Source: Cololabis saira
Lineage: Eukaryota > Chordata > Actinopteri > Beloniformes > Belonidae
Length of the DNA: 64,000 bases
Assembly (NCBI RefSeq): GCF_033807715.1
Contig: NC_084597.1
Span: 9,858,843 to 9,922,842, forward strand
Direction: 5' to 3'
Part shown: piece by piece, positions 57,939 through 64,000 of the stretch
Position numbering within the stretch: position 1 is the first letter of the stretch
Layout: each line of letters begins with the position of its first letter
The notes under the pieces: generated by a model
The model's input: only the letters and a program-made list of their open reading frames with translations
What the model was told of the DNA's origin: nothing
The model's database searches: none
Translations under genes and position numbers: made by a program

Positions 57939-58290
57939 TTACTGGGCAGGTTGCAACCCGATGTCCTTCACCTCCACAATAGAGGCAGAGGTTTGAGGTG
58001 AAGCGGCGCTGGCGTTCTGCTGGAGTGAGAGTGGCTCGCCCAATGTCCATGGGCTCAGGCTGGTCAAGCTGGCTTGGTTTTGTAGCAAGGAATCACGGGG
58101 GCCCAGTCGAATTTCTCCGAATGCCGGTGGTTGGTGGATCTTGGCGGCCCCTCTCACGACGGCGGGTCTGTATCCTTCTGTCAATCCGGACAGCCAGTGA
58201 GATGGCTTCATCCAGGGTGGATGGCAACTCATGAGAGACCAACTCGTCCTTCATATAGTCGGCCAGGCTATGGAAGAATGCGTCCCTCAA
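57939..58290 (-). pseudogene. Gypsy gag, 3' part with CCHC zinc knuckle
   Basis: A frame at 58093-58290 reads FFHSLADYMKDELVSHELP and LDEAISLAVRIDRR, the capsid-end region of Gypsy gag. A different frame near 57945-58000 encodes a zinc knuckle of the form [14 protein letters not shown]. The frame change between them shows gag is broken. Confidence 0.75.
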
Positions 58291-58417
58291 CGATGGTGTG
58301 TTCCAAGAGCTTCGTCTTGCCAGGGTTCGGAAGTCGATGGAATGGTCTGCGACTGAGCGCCTGCCCTGCCGAATACTGAACAGTTCACGGGACGCCTCTG
58401 CGGTTGGTGAATCCAGG

Positions 58418-58942
58418 TCACACCTTCAGCATCTCCGCAGCAAACAGGTCGAAGGTTGCACATGCGGGGGTTTGACGTTCGAACTCGGCTGTTCCCCAGA
58501 GTCGAGCTCGGTCCGTCAAGTGAGTGATGGCATACCCAACTCTAGCCCCCTCAGTGGCAAAGGTCCTTGGCTGCAGGGAGAACTGAAGTCGGCAGCTAGT
58601 CAGGAATGGCCGGACCTGGGTTGGATCACTGTTGAAACGCTCTGGGTTTCCAATCCTGGGTTCTGGAGCATGAGCAGCGGCTGCAGCGACCGGGGCAGAT
58701 GACTCGGGAGCCGGGCTGGTGGACAGAGTGGCTGGAGCTGGGCCGGCTAGAGCAGATGGGGGGGTAAGGTTGTTGAGGAGTTGGATGACCATGGCGAGTT
58801 GTTGTTGCTGCTGCTCGAGCCGCTGGTGCTGTTGGTGGCCGACCTGAAGCAGGGAGGCAATATCGCCACTCATGCGGCTTACCCCTCTCTCGGCGTGTTC
58901 CAGACGTTGCATGGCGTTGCAGGTTTGCAGACGATCTGACAA
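58418..58942 (-). pseudogene. Gypsy gag, 5' part
   Basis: Starts within LTR-derived sequence. The likely native start is the Met of AMQRLEHAERGV at about 58913. A Gln-rich coiled-coil stretch (QHQRLEQQQQQLAMV) is followed by a Pro/Ala-rich linker and a capsid region (RFNSDPTQVRPFL, LQPRTFATEGARVGY, DRARLWGTAEFE). The frame closes at 58418, and later gag pieces are in other frames. Confidence 0.8.
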
Positions 58943-59088
58943 GGGAGAGCTGAAAGACAGGGCTTTAAATACTGGGAGAGGTTAAGTGGAGAATGCAATA
59001 CAGCTGTGCAGGTAAATCAGAGCAGAGTGGGGGCAGGTGGAGCTAATTGGATAGAGGGTCAACGGGTGGAGTGACAGGGCTAATGACA
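58918..59088 (-). repeat. Gypsy 5' LTR remnant (U3 side only)
   Basis: Identical to 53047-53217 except one base (GGGCTAATGACA against GGGCTCATGACA). The remaining 403 bp of the LTR, the primer-binding site and any leader are missing. On the minus strand the LTR runs directly into the gag start. The TATA-like TATTTAAAG is retained. Confidence 0.88.
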
Positions 59089-59280
59089 CTATAAGAGAAA
59101 AGCCTTAAGCCAAAAGGTGGCTAGAGCAACTCCCTTTAAGAGGGTAGAAACCTGGACCAGGACCTGGATCATAAAGGGGGACCCTCCTGCTGAACACCAG
59201 CCGGGTAGAGCAGGAAAAGAGAAATAGGAAAGAGAGAATACAGAACAGAGAGGAGAGGCCCAGCTATATTGTTAAAGGTA
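59089..59280. mobile_element. Interspersed repeat split by the Gypsy element, right part
   Basis: Begins CTATAAGAGAAAAGCC after the duplication. It is the continuation of the repeat at 52341-52643 (GAGCAACTCCCTTTAAGAGG, then GAAACCTGGACCAGG). The right end near AGGAGAGGCCCAGC is approximate. Confidence 0.5.
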
Positions 59281-60723
59281 CAAAAAAGGAAGATACATTA
59301 ATATTAATTATCTTTTAGCAGGAGAACTAAGAGGTCTGAGTAAATATAACTGATAAATCGGTTAGTTGGTGGACTACAGAGCATTATATAAACAGTGGTG
59401 GAGCGTTGAGAAGACGATCAAACTTGTTTGCTGGTCTGGAGCATTCAGATCTGTGTTAACATAACACCAAGGAGTAAAAAACGTTCATCAATGATGTTTG
59501 AGGAATAACTACAGATTGCCATCACTCTGGGAAGAGTTATAATGCTATTCCCACACAATTACAAGATTATTCATGAGTGGGGGGGTTGCTTATGTATACC
59601 TAAAGGTCAGACTTTCAAAGCTTAGATAAAATGCAAATAAACTAAGAGATACATCTCAGACTCTGTAAGCTTAGTCAGTTTGCTAGAAGTCAAATCTCAA
59701 GCCCTGAACAAGCAGGGGTGGTTTAAAAGGGTTGCCAGGAGAAATCATCTTCTTTTCAAAGATAACATGCTTGTTCAGCTCATGTTTGCAAATTTGCATC
59801 AGAGCCAACACAAAAAAAGATTTCTGGAACAATTTACTTTGCAGAGACAAGAACAAAGTTTGGGAACAATGCACAGCTCCACAGCGTTTGAGTAAAAACA
59901 CATCTTATCAAGTGTCAAAACTGTCTTTGCAGTTATTGAGTCAGTTATAAAGTACATCATATTCTGAATATTGTATTTGAATATTCTCGAGTTGACAGTT
60001 AAAGAGGGACTGAAACTGGGTCATTCAAAAGTTTCAATCACTCTCCCAATACAGGAGAAATAACATATCCTAATGTGTTAACAGCCTAAGCACATTGGAT
60101 TTGTTTATTATTGAAGACTGAGAAGATCTGATCCCATTTTGTGGAAAATTAATGAAGAAAACCAGTTACTTCCAAGGATTTCACATTCTTTTTATTTGCA
60201 CTATTTTGTTCATTTCATTTTAGAAATTCTCTCAAATAACCTTCAAAGGAGGAGCAGTGGTGGTGGCCTCCAAAAAATAAAGTGTCTGTCTTTTGAAAGT
60301 CGGGAATTCCCGGTTTTCAAATGAGTCTAAAGGGAGACTTTACTCGTTCAGGAGAAAAATGTGAAAGGAGCATTTTTAAATTCAAACTCTCACGGAGCCT
60401 CGTGCTGCACAGTGAACCTCGACCCAGTGGATTTTAAGAAAAGTCACGCCTGTTCCACAAAATGACTCATTTGAAATATTTAATTAAAAAAACAACTCTT
60501 CAAGGATATGTTTGATCAAAAAAAGGAAAACACGAATCCTTTATTTGAGCGTTGGTATTCAACTCACTATCAGCTCAGATGTTTTGACAAAGACACAACC
60601 TTAATAATTTGTTTGGGGTTGCTACTGTAGGTTTCAAAAGGGGGGGCTGTCCAGCCCAGCAGCTTCATGTCTATCTACAAGCTATATCTTCCATTAACTT
60701 CAAATTATGCTGCACTCGCTGTA
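59281..60723. other. Intergenic, nothing recognised
   Basis: No supported gene, RNA gene or repeat boundary. Confidence 0.3.
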
Positions 60724-60731
60724 CCTTAGAC

Positions 60732-61349
60732 CAGTGTCTCCCAACCTGGGGTCCGGGCCCCCCCTGGGGGGGCGCCCGAGATCTCTGGAGGGGCGCGAAA
60801 CTTTGTCTGCTTTGAGGATATGCAGTTGTAAAAATTACATTTACGCATGTTAAATAAATAAAAAATCATAACACACCTAATGAAATACTGTAATCCAAGT
60901 CTGTATAAACCCACGTAGTATTTTAAAATGACCAAAATATATTTCCAAGTTATTTAGCAGGATCAAAACTTAATAACTTAATATCATTATTCAACATTTA
61001 ATCATACCACTACTCCGACAGGTTGTTAAAGGAAAAATGTTTAAAAAAATTTGCTCTCATATTAAAAGAGACATTTTTCAGAAATTATTTTATGTCCTTG
61101 CAATTATTTTCTGTGCGTATTCTATACATTGGTGACACAAAATGAAGGTGAGAAAGACAAAGTCATATGTATACAGGGTAAACCAAAGATAAATGTATCA
61201 CAAAAACATAATTAATGCTCATTTTTTCAATTAAAGATTTGTAACGAATCACTTTACTCTTTTGGTGCTAGAACGTACGGGTCGGGGGGCCCGGCCGGTC
61301 TTAGACACAAGTAGGGGGGGCTCCAAGGAAAAAAGGTTGGGAACAACTG
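60732..61349. mobile_element. Non-autonomous hAT-like element, inverse copy of the 32603 family
   Basis: Ends CAGTGTCTCCCAACCTGG and AGGTTGGGAACAACTG. Flanks CCTTAGAC (60724-60731) and CCTTAGAG (61350-61357) match in seven of eight bases. The sequence is the reverse complement family member of 32603-33158. Non-coding. Confidence 0.85.
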
Positions 61350-61357
61350 CCTTAGAG

Positions 61358-61628
61358 GGCAGTCAAACAAAAAAAAGCAACATGGGATTACATTGTTTTA
61401 AAAAAATTAAGACTAAGAAAAAAACGAACAAAAGAAATAGATAATAGCTTTCTACCAGCCCTGTGTCTAATGATTTATCTTGACGGGAAATCCGATCTCT
61501 TGTGTAGTTCTTCAATTTTCATTTCCTGTTAGAAGAATGTCATGGTAAAATGTTTTTATATGGTGCATTTAAAAACAACCAAGGTTGTCTAAAGTGCTTA
61601 AAGGGCAATAAATAAATAAATAAATGAA

Positions 61629-61675
<47 letters not shown>

Positions 61676-62969
61676 AGCAATATTAATAATGCACATCAAA
61701 ACAAAAGAAGTAAAAACAAAAATTCTAAAAATGTCAAGATGACTAAATCCTGTACTGAAGGTCAATGAGTAATTCAGTCCATGTAGAACATCTTAAACAG
61801 GTTTATATTAATATCTACATTTCTGTTGGAAGAACATTTGTTTGATTCATTTCTGAATACAATAATATTAAATATTCATAAGTTTATGTAATTGTGAAGG
61901 AGAGTAATGAGTCGGGAGACAGTTTCAAAAGGATTTACAACTCCAGCCATAGTCCAGCTGGTCACGTCAATAAAATAAGATTTTAACAAATAGACTTTTA
62001 TCCAAACCAATGCCTGAGATACGGAGAATACAGATGTTTTGCTGAATGCAGACTGTGGCCTCCCTTCAGCCACTAGGGGGCACTAATGCAAGGTTAGCCT
62101 TAACAACCAGTATTTGTAGAGAAATACAATGACTTGTCATTTGCAGCTATTGAAACAAGGACATTTAAAAACTTCACTATGAAGCGCTTGAGTTATGCCT
62201 CAGATAAACACTGTTTGTGTTCTTTTGTAAAAGGTACAAGTTTAGAATTGCCAGGTTTTTTTTACCCTGCAACTGAGCACTGCACTTTACTTCCACAGAA
62301 TGTGCATTTAATTGATAGGATTTAATGCTAATTTCAACCAGATCCTGCCTCTCAGCTGGAAAAGACTAAACAAATCACATGAGCATATCTGTTTTGATAA
62401 CAGGACTCAAGCAGAGCATTTGTTTGTTTTTTAACTTTATTTTTATTGAAGCAGAACATTTGTGTTAGCGTAGGTATTAGCATTGAGCCACCCCACAACT
62501 GTATTTCCTTGTGTTTAACGCTACAAGATATGTTAGACGTTTAGTTTAGACTTGAAAAATGGGGGATGATATGTCTCCTCTAAAACTGTCTTGATATAAT
62601 TCTACACGTACAACTGTAACTGTGCCCTTTTTATTATGTCTGGATCATGAACATACAAATAGCTTTTTGCTCTCGTCACCTTCAAAGCCTTTAAAAGTAC
62701 TTGAAACAGAAAAGCAACAGGAACACTGCTGTTGTTGTTGACTATACATATTTGAAGCAGAAAGTCTGAGGCTTGTGAAGAAGATCAAAAGGTTTGACTA
62801 CAAAATGTTTTATCACAATAGCAACGCATTTCACTTATCACATCATGGTAGATAATATGAATCATCACCTTGACTCCTTTATGAGTAAACTAATATTTTC
62901 CTGCCAAGATAGGATTTTCATAGCATCGCTTCTCTAGTTTCTCTTTGTGTTTTCTAAGTTTTTTGAGCA
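61358..62969. other. Intergenic, with an (AAAT)n run
   Basis: AAAT repeats at 61607-61677. A stretch near 62055-62085 (CAGCCACTAGGGGGCACTAATG) has the look of an old repeat end. No gene. Confidence 0.35.
61607..61677 (+). repeat. (AAAT)n microsatellite
   Basis: About 17 AAAT/AATA units with one AATG variant. Confidence 0.95.
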
Positions 62970-62977
62970 GCCACGTT

Positions 62978-63687
62978 CAGAGGTGTCAAGTAACAAAGTA
63001 CAAATACTTTGTTACCTTACTTAAGTAGAAATTTTGGTTATCCATACTTCATTGGAGTAATTATTTTTCAGACGACTTTTTACTTTTACTCCTTACATTT
63101 TCACGCAATTATCTGTACTTTTTACTCCTTACATTTTAAAAACAGCCTCGTTACTCTATTTCATTTCGGCCTTTAAAAAAAACTATCCAGTTAAATTGCT
63201 CCATCCGGATAGAGTGAATTTGGTTGTGGTTGTTTCAGATGTTCTTGTCCAGTTTTGTTCTTACATCCGTTCCCTCAGATTCCTGCAACTAAACTTGGAT
63301 GTACATTCCAATAAAGTTTAGGATAAATGATAACATTCCTCTGAAGTTTGACTTTTTGCACCATTACAATACTTATAGGCAACTAGTCATCATATCTCCT
63401 GCTCTCTGAAACACATGTTAATGCTCAATAGTACACATATATGGTTCTTTAATATATTTGCATTATACTAAGATGCATTCATTTCAATGGCTTTTGTCCT
63501 TAATGGTTTTTTTCCCCCCTTACATTACTTTTACTTTTACACATTAAGTAGTTTTGAAACCAGTACTTTTATACTTTTACTTGAGTAAAAAACTTGTTTG
63601 ATACTTCAACTTCTACAGGAGTATTTTTAAACTCTAGTATCTATACTTCTACCTGAGTAATGAATGTGAATACTTTTGACACCTCTG
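62978..63687 (+). mobile_element. Non-autonomous hAT-like element, copy 3, perfect 8-bp duplication
   Basis: GCCACGTT lies at 62970-62977 and 63688-63695. Ends CAGAGGTGTCAAGTAAC and CTTTTGACACCTCTG. Closely similar to 12738-13448 in the same orientation and to 74-698 in the opposite one. This copy defines the family's duplication length. Confidence 0.92.
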
Positions 63688-63695
63688 GCCACGTT

Positions 63696-64000
63696 TGAGC
63701 AGGCTCTGACATCGGAGAGGAGAATCGTCCTCTGGAAAGCAGGATGAACGTGTAACTACAATTTCACTGCTGTGAAACAATAACAGCTTCAGGGAACAGG
63801 GAGTCCCAGAAATCCCCTGTATGATACCCGGATAGCTGCTGGCTACAGTCGAAGGCCAGAGAGACCAGCCGATGCCCCCGAAAGGCTGAGTTGGAAGACT
63901 GCCAACGGGCTCCCAGACTGATGTCAGATAAAACCTGTTAGTGCTTGTCAACTCTGAAAAGTCGTAGCCTGAGGCCACTCGGGCCGTTTTATTCATGTTT
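63696..64000. other. Right window edge, nothing recognised
   Basis: A minus-strand open frame of 115 codons covers most of it but shows no family features, and part of it lies in the hAT copy. Confidence 0.3.

Larger units (their letters stand above)
52644..59088 (-). mobile_element. Gypsy (chromodomain) LTR retrotransposon, damaged
   Basis: The 5-bp duplication CTATA lies at 52639-52643 and 59089-59093. On the minus strand the order is U3 of the 5' LTR, gag, protease-RT, RNase H, integrase, chromodomain, polypurine tract, 3' LTR. This is the Ty3/Gypsy order, and the chromodomain places it among chromoviruses. Damage: the 5' LTR keeps only 171 bp, gag and pol contain frame changes, and a hAT is inserted at 55460-56525. 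The overlapping parts of the LTRs differ by one base in 171 by eye, so the insertion is young. Confidence 0.93.

Noticed and set aside
63649..63996. 115-codon minus-strand frame at the right edge
   Set aside because: It begins inside or next to the hAT copy and has no recognisable features.

Overview
The window looks like teleost fish nuclear DNA. It is intron-containing and AT-rich, has vertebrate signalling genes, and carries the usual fish mix of hAT, Harbinger, mariner and TTAA-type DNA transposons, L2/CR1-like and L1-like LINEs, chromodomain Gypsy elements, solo LTRs and long microsatellites. No bacterial operon or CRISPR features are seen. Only two host protein-coding genes can be supported. 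Everything else that can be named is repeat-derived.

Host genes. (1) Positions 1679-9826, plus strand: the last three coding exons of an EGF-family growth-factor precursor that I call betacellulin (btc): EGF domain, transmembrane segment and short cytoplasmic tail. The 5' exons lie outside the window or are not recognised. Its last intron (7.5 kb) is filled by a three-deep nest of mobile elements: a hAT element with an 8-bp duplication, an element with 390-bp inverted repeats and a 7-bp duplication inside it, and an L1 with a 15-bp duplication inside that. A TTAA-flanked foldback lies downstream in the same intron. (2) Positions 42474-43775, plus strand: an intact intronless rhodopsin-class GPCR of the relaxin-3 receptor type (rxfp3-like). 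A hAT element begins 19 bases after its stop codon, so its 3' UTR is probably transposon-derived.

Layout. 1-10.4 kb: hAT copy, btc and its transposon-filled intron. 10.4-26.4 kb: gene-poor, with a second hAT copy (12.7 kb), a Harbinger element encoding only a Myb/SANT-like protein (15.0 kb), two solo LTRs (17.9 and 19.2 kb) and a TTAA element (22 kb). 26.5-31.3 kb: a 4.8-kb foldback with about 1-kb inverted arms, a 21-bp minisatellite of about 80 units whose consensus contains TGACTCA, and a broken transposon-type gene. 32.6-41.6 kb: hAT elements, three degenerate L2-like LINE fragments on the minus strand, a mariner-like element swollen by GGAA/GAAA repeats, and microsatellites. 42-45.3 kb: rxfp3-like gene followed by two adjacent hAT elements, each containing a copy of the same hairpin-forming MITE. 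47.8-52.1 kb: LINE 3' end, then an internally tandem repeat element with an embedded tRNA-like SINE and a GC-box/CCAAT array. 52.6-59.1 kb: a young minus-strand Gypsy element (5-bp duplication CTATA, LTR remnants nearly identical) broken by a hAT insertion in pol and by loss of most of the 5' LTR. 60.7-63.7 kb: two more hAT elements.

I judged target-site duplications, inverted repeats and splice sites by eye. Family names for elements without coding sequence are inferences from duplication length and terminal bases. The best candidates for something undescribed are the 26.5-31.3 kb foldback with its AP-1-like array and the 7-bp-duplication element at 3.3-7.8 kb.
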